Below, piece by piece: positions 1-7,643 of a stretch of DNA of 64,000 nt (its first letter is position 1; each line of letters opens with the position of its first letter). The notes beneath the pieces are model-generated. The model did no database searches. It was not told the DNA's origin and was given only the letters and a program-made list of their open reading frames with translations. Source of the DNA: CAUPWF01 sp963515125 (GTDB lineage Bacteria > Bacillota > Clostridia > Lachnospirales > Lachnospiraceae); NCBI GenBank assembly GCA_052116865.1, contig JBQKKG010000006.1, positions 62,001 to 126,000 on the forward strand. Direction: 5' to 3'. The position numbers were made by a program, and so were the translations under genes.

Positions 1-54
1 TTTATGGAGTATACATGCTTTCCAAAGAAAAAAGTAACAAAGGAGGAACACTAA
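1..54 (+). CDS. Possible 3' tail of an upstream gene (livM expected)
   Basis: One frame stays open from the window edge and ends in TAA at 52-54, one base before the livG start, giving the tail EYTCFPKKKVTKEEH. Another frame stays open to TAG at 66-68. Liv operons normally have a permease gene (livM) just upstream of livG, so a permease tail is expected here. The piece is too short to choose the frame or confirm the family. Confidence 0.25.
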   Translation, partial: FMEYTCFPKKKVTKEEH

Positions 55-55
55 G

Positions 56-814
56 ATGGCATTGTTAGAAGTAAAGAACTTAGGGATTTCCTTTGGCGGG
101 TTGAAAGCAGTAGATGGGTTTGATGTAACAATTGAGCAGGGGCAATTGTATGGACTAATTGGGCCTAATGGCGCAGGAAAGACTACTATTTTTAACTTAC
201 TTACGGGTGTATATAAACCAAATACAGGGTCTATCACATTAGATGGTAAGGATATTACTGGAAAACAGACCATTGATATTAACAAAGAAGGAATTGCAAG
301 AACATTTCAAAATATTCGTTTGTTTAAGGAACTAACAGTTCTTGATAATGTAAAAGTAGGGTTACATAATGGGAATCATTATACGACAGTATCAGGAATG
401 TTTCGTTTACCACGTTATTTCAAAGTGGAAAAAGAGATGAATGAGCAAGCAATGAAGTTATTAAAGGTCTTTGATCTGGATGGTGAATCAGAGTATCTAG
501 CATCTAATCTGCCTTATGGAAAGCAAAGGAAACTGGAAATTGCAAGAGCATTAGCTACGAACCCCAAGTTATTGTTATTGGATGAGCCAGCAGCGGGTAT
601 GAATCCAAACGAAACAAAGGAATTGATGGATACCATCCAATTTGTTAGAAAAGAATTCAATATGACAATTTTATTAATTGAACACGATATGAAATTAGTG
701 TCTGGTATTTGTGAAGAATTGACAGTATTAAACTTCGGTCAAGTATTAGCCCAAGGGGATACCAGTGGCGTCTTGAATAACCCACAAGTAATTACGGCAT
801 ATTTAGGAGAATAG
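56..814 (+). CDS. livG: Branched-chain amino acid ABC transporter ATPase LivG
   Basis: One of two cytoplasmic ATPases that power uptake of leucine, isoleucine and valine by the high-affinity Liv system. The 252-residue protein has Walker A GPNGAGKT at 36-43, the LivG-type signature LPYGKQ in place of LSGGQ, Walker B LLLLDEPAAGM and the switch histidine in LIEHDM. Length is normal for LivG. The start has a strong AGGAGG site (41-46). livF follows after 11 bases, so the two are surely cotranscribed; the binding protein and permeases must lie left of the window. The pairing with LivF makes the family assignment firm, but the exact substrate is inferred. Confidence 0.94.
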   Translation: MALLEVKNLGISFGGLKAVDGFDVTIEQGQLYGLIGPNGAGKTTIFNLLTGVYKPNTGSITLDGKDITGKQTIDINKEGIARTFQNIRLFKELTVLDNVKVGLHNGNHYTTVSGMFRLPRYFKVEKEMNEQAMKLLKVFDLDGESEYLASNLPYGKQRKLEIARALATNPKLLLLDEPAAGMNPNETKELMDTIQFVRKEFNMTILLIEHDMKLVSGICEELTVLNFGQVLAQGDTSGVLNNPQVITAYLGE

Positions 815-825
815 GGGGGATTGCA

Positions 826-1536
826 ATGTCTATGTTAAAAGTGACAGATATGGAAGTTTATTACGGAGTAATTCAGGCTATAAAGGGGATTTCTTTTCAA
901 GTAAACCAAGGTGAAGTCATTGCGTTAATTGGAGCAAATGGGGCAGGGAAAACCACAATTTTACATACCGTTACTGGACTCATTCAACCAAGAAATGGTA
1001 CAATAGAATTTGAAGGAACAGATATTACCAAAGTACCTGCGCATAAGATTGTATCTCTGGGAATGGCACACGTGCCAGAGGGACGGAGAGTGTTTGCACA
1101 GCTGTCTGTATATGAGAATTTGAAATTGGGTGCTTATACTAGAAAAGATAAGGACGAAATAGAAGAAACACTAGCTATGGTGTACAAAAGGTTTCCTCGT
1201 CTAGAAGAGAGAAAGAGTCAATTGGCTGGTACTTTGAGCGGTGGTGAACAGCAAATGCTAGCTATGGGAAGAGCCTTAATGTCTCATCCCAAAATAATTC
1301 TTATGGACGAACCTTCTATGGGTTTATCGCCTATATTTGTAAATGAAATCTTTAACATCATCAAAGAAGTTAGTGCCAGTGGAACTACCGTCTTATTAGT
1401 AGAACAAAATGCAAAAAAAGCACTTTCAATTGCAGATAGGGCTTATGTTTTGGAAACGGGTAATATTGTACTAGAAGGAGATGCCAAAGATTTGATGAAT
1501 GATGATTCTATTAAGAAGGCATATCTAGGAGAATAG
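826..1536 (+). CDS. livF: Branched-chain amino acid ABC transporter ATPase LivF
   Basis: Second ATPase of the Liv importer, acting as partner of LivG on the inner face of the membrane. The 236-residue protein has Walker A GANGAGKT near residue 32, a LivF-style LSGGEQQMLAMGRAL signature, Walker B IILMDEPSMGL and the switch histidine position replaced by Q in LLVEQN, which is normal for LivF. It starts 11 bases after livG behind a GGGGG-rich ribosome site. A kinase-like gene follows after 12 bases, so the transcript probably continues through it. I see no internal terminator before 2191. Confidence 0.94.
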   Translation: MSMLKVTDMEVYYGVIQAIKGISFQVNQGEVIALIGANGAGKTTILHTVTGLIQPRNGTIEFEGTDITKVPAHKIVSLGMAHVPEGRRVFAQLSVYENLKLGAYTRKDKDEIEETLAMVYKRFPRLEERKSQLAGTLSGGEQQMLAMGRALMSHPKIILMDEPSMGLSPIFVNEIFNIIKEVSASGTTVLLVEQNAKKALSIADRAYVLETGNIVLEGDAKDLMNDDSIKKAYLGE

Positions 1537-1548
1537 GAGGTAGTTTCT

Positions 1549-2172
1549 ATGGAAAATGTGGTAATTACAATTGCAAGACAGTTTGGGAGTGGTGGTAAAA
1601 CGGTTGGAGAAGAATTGGCTAAAGAATTAGGGATTGCTTGTTACAACCAAGAAATATTACGAATGGCCTCTGATGACAGTGGCATTAGTGAAGCACTGTT
1701 TAACCAGGCAGATGAGCGCTTACGTAATGGGACTTTATTCGGAGTATCAAAGAATATTTACGATGGTCAATTAATTCCACCTACGAATAAAAAATTTGTG
1801 TCTCCAGATAATCTATTCTACTATCAGGCCAAGATCATGAAAGAACTAGCAAAAAAAGAATCTTGTGTTATTATAGGAAAATGCGCAGACTTTGTATTAA
1901 AAGATTATGAGAATGTGGTGCGTGTGTTTGTGCATGCATCTAAGGAATTTTGCTTGGAAAAAGCAGGGGAAAGAGTTGCTCCAAAAGGCAAAGAGTTAGA
2001 AGAATATGTGGCGAAGATCGATAAGTATCGTGCTGATTATTATCGTTACTATACAGGTAAAGAATGGGAAGATGCTAGAAATTATGATTTGTGTCTAGAT
2101 AGTAGTAAATTAGGATTTGTTAAGACGGGAGAAGCAATAAAGGAATACATCAAGGTTAGATATCAATCATAG
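1549..2172 (+). CDS. Cytidylate-kinase-like family protein
   Basis: A 207-residue P-loop protein that opens with ITIARQFGSGGKTVGEELA, the pattern of the cytidylate-kinase-like family (Pfam Cytidylate_kin2), distinct from classical Cmk. A second conserved block, VIIGKCADFVL, and a basic lid-like segment (EKAGERVAPKGKE) follow. Members presumably phosphorylate a nucleoside monophosphate, but a substrate has not been shown from sequence. It lies 12 bases after livF with an AGGAGG site and ends just before a hairpin terminator, so it is probably the last gene of the liv transcript. A functional link to amino acid uptake is not evident. Confidence 0.8.
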   Translation: MENVVITIARQFGSGGKTVGEELAKELGIACYNQEILRMASDDSGISEALFNQADERLRNGTLFGVSKNIYDGQLIPPTNKKFVSPDNLFYYQAKIMKELAKKESCVIIGKCADFVLKDYENVVRVFVHASKEFCLEKAGERVAPKGKELEEYVAKIDKYRADYYRYYTGKEWEDARNYDLCLDSSKLGFVKTGEAIKEYIKVRYQS

Positions 2173-2190
2173 AGTTATATCTACGTAGAG

Positions 2191-2229
2191 GAAGGCTCAT
2201 AAACATATCATATGTTATGGGCTTTTCTA
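2191..2229 (+). terminator. Rho-independent terminator of the liv transcript
   Basis: AGGCTCATAAACATAT is followed by ATATGTTATGGGCTTTT. The arms pair with one bulge around a very short loop and run into a T-rich tail. It sits 19 bases after the cytidylate-kinase-like gene. Confidence 0.7.
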
Positions 2230-2258
2230 TTTCATATTTATATAGATGAAGTAAAGGA

Positions 2259-2286
2259 TTTGCAGTTTGTCGAAAATTGTTATAAT
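2259..2286 (+). promoter_or_regulatory. Sigma-A-type promoter with extended -10
   Basis: TTTGCA (2259-2264), 16-base spacer, then TATAAT (2281-2286) preceded by TGT, giving an extended -10. It lies about 125 bases before the NMN adenylyltransferase-like gene, just after the preceding terminator. Confidence 0.55.
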
Positions 2287-2410
2287 ATAAAAGTATGAAG
2301 TGGCTAAAAGTTAGTGTGGATAGTATGATGCAAAAAAGATAGAACATAAAAAGGTGGAAGTTGTGTAAGAATAAGTATGAGAGAAACTGTTGCAAATAGA
2401 GGAGGAGAAT

Positions 2411-2965
2411 ATGGTAGAATTAGGAGTTGTTCATGGAAGATTTCAAATATTGCATTTGAAACATATAGAGTATATATTGGCAGCAAAAATGCGATGCAAA
2501 AAATTAATCATTGGTATAACACATTCAGATATGAATTATATACGAGAGTCTGTAAATGATTTGAAAAGTTCAACGAAAGAAGCAAATCCATGCACATACT
2601 ATGAACGATACGAGATGTTGCATGATGCCCTTCTTGACTTTGGCGTTAAAAGAGAAGAGTTTGAAATTGTGCCATTTCCAATCTGCTGCCCAGAAAGTTT
2701 GTTAAACTATGTGCCAAAAGAGGCAACCTTTTATATGAGCATTAGTGATGCATGGGGAGAAGAGAAGTTAAAGATTTTGACAGCATTAGAGTTAGAGATA
2801 GATATCTTGTGGAGAAAAAGCTGTGAGGATAGAGGAACGACTGGGACACAGGTGCGCGAAGCAATTGCATCTGATGATAATTGGAGACAATTAGTACCAA
2901 GGACAGTGTACGAGTATGTACTAGAGCACGGAATCGATGAAAGGATAAAAGCCTTATCTGATTAA
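2411..2965 (+). CDS. Nucleotidyltransferase of the NMN adenylyltransferase type
   Basis: A 184-residue protein of the HIGH-type nucleotidyltransferase superfamily. Its N-terminus, GVVHGRFQILHLKHIEYI, matches the GRFQPxHxGH nucleotide-binding motif of archaeal-style nicotinamide-nucleotide adenylyltransferases, and TGTQVREAI near residue 140 matches the second motif ISSTxVR. It probably transfers AMP to NMN or a related nucleotide. The start chosen is ATG 2411 because GGAGGAG lies directly upstream; an in-frame TTG at 2390 has no site. It is a monocistronic gene between its own promoter and a bidirectional terminator. A role in NAD metabolism is plausible but other substrates of this superfamily cannot be excluded. 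Confidence 0.72.
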   Translation: MVELGVVHGRFQILHLKHIEYILAAKMRCKKLIIGITHSDMNYIRESVNDLKSSTKEANPCTYYERYEMLHDALLDFGVKREEFEIVPFPICCPESLLNYVPKEATFYMSISDAWGEEKLKILTALELEIDILWRKSCEDRGTTGTQVREAIASDDNWRQLVPRTVYEYVLEHGIDERIKALSD

Positions 2966-2990
2966 ATCAGATTAAGGCTTTTTCCTTTTT
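2947..2990. terminator. Bidirectional terminator spanning two stop codons
   Basis: The hairpin has a left arm AAAAGCCTTATCTGA (2947-2961) and a right arm TCAGATTAAGGCTTTT (2967-2982) with one bulged base, and A/T runs on both sides. Its loop holds the stop codons of both convergent genes, so coding and termination overlap. Confidence 0.85.
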
Positions 2991-3645
2991 TTATTGCTTC
3001 ACGCTTAAGTGCAAATTGACTTTTTGCTTGTGTGGGTAATGGCTTTTGACGATTAGAACCATCGATTGGAATACCTAGAAAATCATAGGTACTGTTACTT
3101 ACCTTTTCTGGATATGATTCTAGAGAATAAATATTCATAGGCAAATGATGCTCCAAAAGCATCTCTTTGAACACAGACATAAATATTCCGGGTTTTTGAA
3201 CTTTTTTCAAATTATTGAGTGTGTTTTTTAGATCAGTTCCATTTGTTAACTCTCCTCCCCAATCACCATCATATGTATAGTTGACACCACAACTTGGACT
3301 GCCATCAATTCCAAGAATTCCTAATATCTCAAATCGATTTGGATATTTTGCATATTCTTGTAACTGTAATATGATTGGAGTTAACATAGCTCTTGCTTCT
3401 TTTCGAAAATATGGCGTATCAAATTGTGAGGCAGCATGTCCCCAACGATTCGAACCGTACAAAAGGAATTCCGGGCATGGTAGTTGAATTAGCTCCACCC
3501 CATCAGTTAGCATTTTTTTTAGAAAGACTCTTTTTGAGAGGCGTTCTTCTGCTTGGGCATTTTCCTCTTGATTTCGCAATTTCGCTGCATCATTTAAGAA
3601 ACAGTGACTTACGATTAATATCTTTTGTTTCTCGTTTTCTTTCAT
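2962..3645 (-). CDS. TudS/DUF523-like three-cysteine protein
   Basis: A 227-residue protein with the three-cysteine layout of the DUF523/TudS family: Cys15 in VSHCFLN, Cys57 in PCPEF and Cys119 in GSPSCG. In characterised thiouracil desulfurases such cysteines hold a [4Fe-4S] cluster. This protein is longer and more divergent than the typical family member of about 150 residues, with extra sequence after residue 150, so the reaction is not certain. The start ATG has a GGGGAG site. It is transcribed alone, convergent with the NMN adenylyltransferase-like gene. Family assignment is from the motifs; function is inferred. Confidence 0.6.
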   Translation of the reverse strand: MKENEKQKILIVSHCFLNDAAKLRNQEENAQAEERLSKRVFLKKMLTDGVELIQLPCPEFLLYGSNRWGHAASQFDTPYFRKEARAMLTPIILQLQEYAKYPNRFEILGILGIDGSPSCGVNYTYDGDWGGELTNGTDLKNTLNNLKKVQKPGIFMSVFKEMLLEHHLPMNIYSLESYPEKVSNSTYDFLGIPIDGSNRQKPLPTQAKSQFALKREAIKKGKSLNLI

Positions 3646-3865
3646 TATTATTCTCCCCTTAATAGATAAAAATTCTTTATCTATTGTAGCACTTATAGAA
3701 ATAATTGACTATAGTGAAACTTGTAAAGTTATAAAAACTTATTAAATATTTAATATATAGATAATAGTTATAATAGTATAGAAACAAACGATTTTCAAAG
3801 GCAACTTTTCAGTGGTAGAATGAAAAGAAGAAAGTAAAACTAATATGTGAAAAGAGAGGAACATT

Positions 3866-4453
3866 ATGACAAAAGAGATATCAAATACTACGAGACTCAT
3901 GTTATGTGGGTTGGCGATTGCACTTAATATTGTCTTAGGATTGGTTACCAGTGCATTAAAATTACCATTATACTTAGATACCATCGGGACGGTATTCATT
4001 GCGATTTATTTTGGACCATGGTATGGTGCTGCTGTAGGGGGAGCCACTAACTTTCTGACCAGTATTCTAAGTAATATTGCGGGCATGCCATTCATGCTTG
4101 TAAGTATTGTCATTGGATTAGTAGTTGGATTTGTATTTAGAAAAGTAAAGTTCAACTTTGTCAGTGCATTTATTATTGGATTGGTACTGAGTATTGTGGC
4201 ACCATTAATTGGAACACCAATCGGAATCGCTGTGTATGGTGGATTGACAGGTACCGTATCAGATGTTGCTGTGCTATGGTTGAAACAATCAGGTGCAAGT
4301 ATATTTACAGCATCATTTATTCCCAAAGTTGTAAATAATTTATTAGACAAGGTAGGGACTTGTCTTATTATATATTTTGTAGTGGTAGCCTTACCGGGTC
4401 AGTTAAAGCCTACTTGTTTTGGGAAAAATGGGGTAAGCACGAGTAAGCTATAG
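3866..4453 (+). CDS. ECF transporter S component, probable
   Basis: A 195-residue integral membrane protein with about six hydrophobic segments and no soluble domain. The segment LDTIGTVFIAIYFGPWYGAA followed by GGATN is typical of small substrate-capturing S components of energy-coupling factor (ECF) vitamin or nucleoside transporters, which share the EcfAT module encoded elsewhere. The size fits the family. The start has an AGAGAGGAA site. It is a single gene ending before a long palindromic terminator. The substrate cannot be told from sequence; similar proteins in clostridia often sit by nucleoside hydrolases, but no such neighbour is present here. Confidence 0.72.
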   Translation: MTKEISNTTRLMLCGLAIALNIVLGLVTSALKLPLYLDTIGTVFIAIYFGPWYGAAVGGATNFLTSILSNIAGMPFMLVSIVIGLVVGFVFRKVKFNFVSAFIIGLVLSIVAPLIGTPIGIAVYGGLTGTVSDVAVLWLKQSGASIFTASFIPKVVNNLLDKVGTCLIIYFVVVALPGQLKPTCFGKNGVSTSKL

Positions 4454-4556
4454 ATAGAGGCGATTAGTATATTGGAATAATCAATTTTTCTTTTTTGTAA
4501 ATACATATTATAATTAATTTACTCAGCGGTAATGGAATATTGAATCCTTATTGACA

Positions 4557-4596
4557 ATGGGAAAAGGACCGATTTATAAATCGGTCCTTTTCCCAT
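4557..4596. terminator. 40-base perfect palindrome, bidirectional terminator
   Basis: Arms of 20 bases (4557-4576 and 4577-4596) are exact reverse complements with no unpaired spacer, and each contains an internal AAAAGG/CCTTTT run. It separates the convergent ECF gene and carbamate kinase, 24 bases from the latter's stop codon. Confidence 0.8.
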
Positions 4597-4620
4597 GAAT
4601 TTATATGCAATTCAAACATC

Positions 4621-5553
4621 TTATGCTTTGATAATGGTGCCTGTTTTTCCCTTGATACCTTCTGCGAGTTTATCAAAAGAAGTAATAAGAGCCGTTCGAT
4701 TCGATCTTTTTTCTATAAATGATACAGAGGCTTCGATCTTAGGTAGCATGGTATGTTCTTCAAAGTGTTTTTCTGCTATATATTTCTTCGCATCTTCCAA
4801 TGTAATCTCACCTAATTCCGTCTCATTTGAATGACCATGATTTAAAGAAACCTTCTCAACGCTGGTTAGTATAATCAGCTCATCTGCATTGATTAATTCT
4901 GCAAGTTTTCCCGATGCCAGATCCTTTTCAATTACGGCACTTGCTCCACGAAGATGATGACCTTGCTCTAACACAGGAATACCACCTCCACCACAGGCGA
5001 TGACTACCTGGTTGGCATCTAACAATGCTTTGATTGCATCAATTTCAATAATATCAATTGGCTTTGGAGCTGCCACAATACGGCGATATCCTTTTTGGGG
5101 TTCTTCCACCACATAATTTCCTTTTGCCTCTTCTTGCAAGGCCTCTTCTTTACTCATATACCGACCAACTGTTTTAGTTGGATTGGAAAAAGCTTCATCA
5201 TAAGGGTCTACTAATACTTGCGTAAGTACTGTAGAGACAGTTCTAAAAATACCACGGCTTAATAGCTCTTCACGTATTGCATTCTGCAGATCGTATCCAA
5301 TGTAACCTTGACTCATCGCTGAGCAAACAGACATCGGAGCAGGTGTATAATCTTCATGTGTCTTTCCAAATTCATTCATGGCAGTATGAATCATACCTAC
5401 TTGTGGTGCATTACTATGTGAAATCACTACTTGATAACCCTCTTCGATTAGATCAGCAATGGATTTGGCAGAATTTTTGACTGCTACCATTTGCTCCGGT
5501 AATGTAGTGCCTAGCGCACGGTGTCCTAAAGCAACAACAACTTTTTTCTTCAT
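4621..5553 (-). CDS. arcC: Carbamate kinase
   Basis: Cytoplasmic enzyme that makes ATP and carbamate from carbamoyl phosphate and ADP. The 310-residue length is standard. Recognisable blocks are VVALGHRALG at the N-terminus (usually GGNAL), GYQVVISHSNAPQVG, the glycine-rich VIACGGGGIPV and an ADELIILTSVEKV block. The N-terminal histidine in place of the usual asparagine in GGNA is a small departure. A good promoter (TTGCAT, 17 bases, TATAAT) and a GAGGT site precede the ATG. Arginine deiminase and ornithine carbamoyltransferase genes are absent nearby, so the source of carbamoyl phosphate is not shown by context. Confidence 0.9.
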   Translation of the reverse strand: MKKKVVVALGHRALGTTLPEQMVAVKNSAKSIADLIEEGYQVVISHSNAPQVGMIHTAMNEFGKTHEDYTPAPMSVCSAMSQGYIGYDLQNAIREELLSRGIFRTVSTVLTQVLVDPYDEAFSNPTKTVGRYMSKEEALQEEAKGNYVVEEPQKGYRRIVAAPKPIDIIEIDAIKALLDANQVVIACGGGGIPVLEQGHHLRGASAVIEKDLASGKLAELINADELIILTSVEKVSLNHGHSNETELGEITLEDAKKYIAEKHFEEHTMLPKIEASVSFIEKRSNRTALITSFDKLAEGIKGKTGTIIKA

Positions 5554-5602
5554 ATCAAGTACCTCTATTTCTTTCCTATTCGTTTACAATAATTATATCC
5601 AA

Positions 5603-5631
5603 ATTATAGTATCTTCTATAGGAAAATGCAA
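5603..5631 (-). promoter_or_regulatory. Sigma-A promoter of carbamate kinase
   Basis: Read on the minus strand: TTGCAT (5631-5626), 17-base spacer, TATAAT (5608-5603). It is about 50 bases before the arcC start codon. Confidence 0.7.
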
Positions 5632-5684
5632 TGTTTTTGTGATAGAATAAAAGAAGTAAAGGAATCGGAAAGGAGATTACAGAT

Positions 5685-6485
5685 ATGAGATTAATCGTAG
5701 TAGGACCAAAAGGGAAAATGGGGAGATTGATTACAAAAGTTGCAGCGGAGCGAGAAGATCTAACACTTGTTGCAGGGATTGCACCGAAGGGAAGGGATTA
5801 CATAGGAAAGGACTTAGGACAGGTTGCAGCAATAGGATATGAGTTGGGGGTACCAGTTGTGGATGACCTAGAGAGTGTTATCGATCAATGTGATGTTATG
5901 ATAGATTTCTCCACCAAGGAGATGGCAAAAGAAGTTGTGTCCTTAGCAGTAGCCCACAAGAAAGCATTGGTATGTGGAACTACGGGCTTTACGCAGGAAG
6001 AATTCCAGGTATTTAAAGAAGCTGCAAAGTCAATTCCTATGTTATATGCTGCAAATACCTCGAAGTTAGTGAATGTCATGAATAAATTACTTGAAATTGC
6101 GACACGGGTAGTTGGGAATGAAACGGATATCGAAATTCTTGAGATGCACGATCAATGGAAAAAGGATGTACCCAGTGGGACCTCAAAAGAAATGGGAGAA
6201 CTCATTGCAAATGTATTAGGAAAGGAATTAAATGATCTAGCAGTTTATGGCCGTGATGCTGGTGTTAATCAAAGAGTTCCTAGAACAATAGGATATCATT
6301 CTTTGCGTGCAGGTAATATTCCAAGTAGCCACACCGTATACTTTGGAGGAATGGGAGAACGCTTAGAAATTACACATCACTCTTATAATTGGGAATGTTT
6401 TGCAAGAGGCGCATGTGACTGTGCGGTGTACTTAGAAGGAAAAGTGGCAGGATTCTATACGATACAAGATGTGTTACAATTATAA
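5685..6485 (+). CDS. dapB: 4-hydroxy-tetrahydrodipicolinate reductase (divergent DapB)
   Basis: NAD(P)H-dependent reductase of the lysine and diaminopimelate pathway; its product route also yields dipicolinate for spores. The 266-residue protein has the Rossmann motif GPKGKMG at the N-terminus, IDFSTKE and CGTTGF substrate-side loops, and the catalytic block EMHDQWKKDVPSGTS. His155 and Lys159 match the catalytic pair, but the usual second histidine (HH) is Asp156. The C-terminal FARGACDCAVYL fits DapB. It stands alone, without dapA. The ATG is preceded by GGAAAGGAGA. The family call is secure, though the sequence is more divergent than most and another dapB could exist elsewhere in the genome. 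Confidence 0.86.
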   Translation: MRLIVVGPKGKMGRLITKVAAEREDLTLVAGIAPKGRDYIGKDLGQVAAIGYELGVPVVDDLESVIDQCDVMIDFSTKEMAKEVVSLAVAHKKALVCGTTGFTQEEFQVFKEAAKSIPMLYAANTSKLVNVMNKLLEIATRVVGNETDIEILEMHDQWKKDVPSGTSKEMGELIANVLGKELNDLAVYGRDAGVNQRVPRTIGYHSLRAGNIPSSHTVYFGGMGERLEITHHSYNWECFARGACDCAVYLEGKVAGFYTIQDVLQL

Positions 6486-6511
6486 AATTACAGTCATAGG
6501 TTAAAAACTAC

Positions 6512-6540
6512 TTGCAAAATATGTCTGATAAGTGTACAGT
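6512..6540 (+). promoter_or_regulatory. Candidate promoter of ybjQ-family gene
   Basis: TTGCAA (6512-6517), 17-base spacer, TACAGT (6535-6540), 46 bases before the ATG. The -10 is imperfect. Confidence 0.45.
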
Positions 6541-6561
6541 TGTATTAATAGAGTAATACAA
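6540..6561. repeat. Inverted repeat at the predicted transcription start
   Basis: TTGTATTA, 6-base loop, TAATACAA. The 8-base arms are exact. It begins at the last base of the predicted -10, so it could be an operator or a 5' mRNA hairpin of the ybjQ-family gene. Confidence 0.5.
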
Positions 6562-6585
6562 TAAAACTTATGAGGAGGTAGCAAT

Positions 6586-6897
6586 ATGTTATTGGTTACA
6601 ACGGAGTATATTGAAGGAAAAAAGTTTGAGATGTTAGGAATGGTAAAAGGCGCCACGATACAAACCGTACATATGGGAAAAGACATTATGAATGGCTTCA
6701 AGACGTTGGTAGGCGGAGAATTATCTTCTTATACTGAGATGATGGATAAAGCAAGAGGCGTCGCTACCAAGCGAATGTGTGAAGATGCACAAGCAATGGG
6801 GGCGGATGCGATTGTAGGGATTCGATACTCTTCAAGTGCTGTCATGCAAAGTGCAGCAGAGATCATGGTGTATGGAACCGCGGTAAAGTATATATAA
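6586..6897 (+). CDS. YbjQ family (DUF74) protein
   Basis: A 103-residue protein of the YbjQ/UPF0145 family: small, oligomer-forming proteins of unknown role. Typical family blocks are the early VTTEYIEGKKFEMLGMVKG, the central ELSSYTEMMDKARGVATKRM and the C-terminal GADAIVGIRYSSS. Start ATG is behind GAGGAGG. It is monocistronic, with its own promoter and a hairpin terminator shared with the convergent deacylase gene. No function should be assigned beyond the family. Confidence 0.85.
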   Translation: MLLVTTEYIEGKKFEMLGMVKGATIQTVHMGKDIMNGFKTLVGGELSSYTEMMDKARGVATKRMCEDAQAMGADAIVGIRYSSSAVMQSAAEIMVYGTAVKYI

Positions 6898-6903
6898 GAC
6901 AGT

Positions 6904-6933
6904 AAAAGGCGACTCTGTGAGGAGACGCCTTTC
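6904..6933. terminator. Hairpin terminator between convergent genes
   Basis: AAAGGCGACTC and GAGACGCCTTT pair with one mismatch around a 6-base loop. The A run on one side and T run on the other can serve both strands. Confidence 0.7.
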
Positions 6934-6946
6934 TAGATGAAATGAA

Positions 6947-7498
6947 TTACAATTTTACAACTCTATGTCTATGACCTGTGTGCTTTAAGAATTTTTTCAA
7001 GATATCCTCAGTCCGAATCTTTAAACTAGAAGTGTTGATACATGGATGGCAGCCAATGTATTCGTGATCCAATAATTCTTTATCAATTAACAAATCAACA
7101 TACCAATCCTTGTCATTCATTAAGCCAAGGACGCTAACAGATCCTGGAGTAATATCTAAATATTTTTCCATATACTCTGGTTCTGCAAAGGATAGTCTGG
7201 AAATACCTAATTGCTTTGACAGATCCTTAGTTAAAAATTTTTTGTCACCAGGCATCAACAACAAGAAAAATGTGGTTTTTTGCTGATTACGTAAGAATAG
7301 ATTTTTGCACATCTTAATATTTAAAGCCTCGTCAACTACTTGACATTCTTCTATTGTGTGGGCAACATCATGATCTACTCTTTCATAGGGGATCTTTAAC
7401 TTATCCAATAACTCATATACAGCCATTTCCTTAGGCAAACGATTACCATCGGTTGGTGTAGTTGTAAAATGTTCTTCTGATACATGTATAGTGCTCAT
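6947..7498 (-). CDS. Trans-editing aminoacyl-tRNA deacylase, YbaK/ProXp type
   Basis: A 183-residue protein of the YbaK/EbsC/prolyl-tRNA-synthetase-associated domain family, which removes wrongly attached amino acids (commonly Ala or Cys) from tRNA(Pro). The pattern VYELLDKLKIPYERVDHDVAHT, the block KNLFLRN and the C-terminal YIGCHPCINTSSLKI are typical of the stand-alone ProXp/PrdX-like group. The start has an AAGGAGA site. It is a single gene opposed to ybjQ. The tRNA and amino acid are inferred from the family; the sequence alone does not separate ProXp-ala from its relatives. Confidence 0.8.
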   Translation of the reverse strand: MSTIHVSEEHFTTTPTDGNRLPKEMAVYELLDKLKIPYERVDHDVAHTIEECQVVDEALNIKMCKNLFLRNQQKTTFFLLLMPGDKKFLTKDLSKQLGISRLSFAEPEYMEKYLDITPGSVSVLGLMNDKDWYVDLLIDKELLDHEYIGCHPCINTSSLKIRTEDILKKFLKHTGHRHRVVKL

Positions 7499-7581
7499 AT
7501 CATTTCTCCTTGTAAAATAAATATTTATATGTGAATAATAATCATTGTGTTAAGTATATATCAAAATATTTTAAATGTCCA

Positions 7582-7610
7582 TTGACAATTAAATTGCAAA
7601 ATTGTATGAT
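7582..7610 (+). promoter_or_regulatory. Strong sigma-A promoter of the natAB-like operon
   Basis: Consensus TTGACA (7582-7587), 17-base spacer, TATGAT (7605-7610). Its position shows that the ATPase gene starts at 7644, not at the in-frame TTG 7602, which lies inside the promoter. Confidence 0.8.
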
Positions 7611-7643
7611 TGTACTGCGAATGTAATACAGAAGGGGGAAGCT

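Noticed and set aside
4006..4350. Long minus-strand ORF inside the ECF S-component gene
   Set aside because: A shadow of a membrane protein gene in the opposite frame with no ribosome site.
7602..7643. TTG start upstream of the NatA-like ATPase
   Set aside because: It lies inside the TTGACA-N17-TATGAT promoter.
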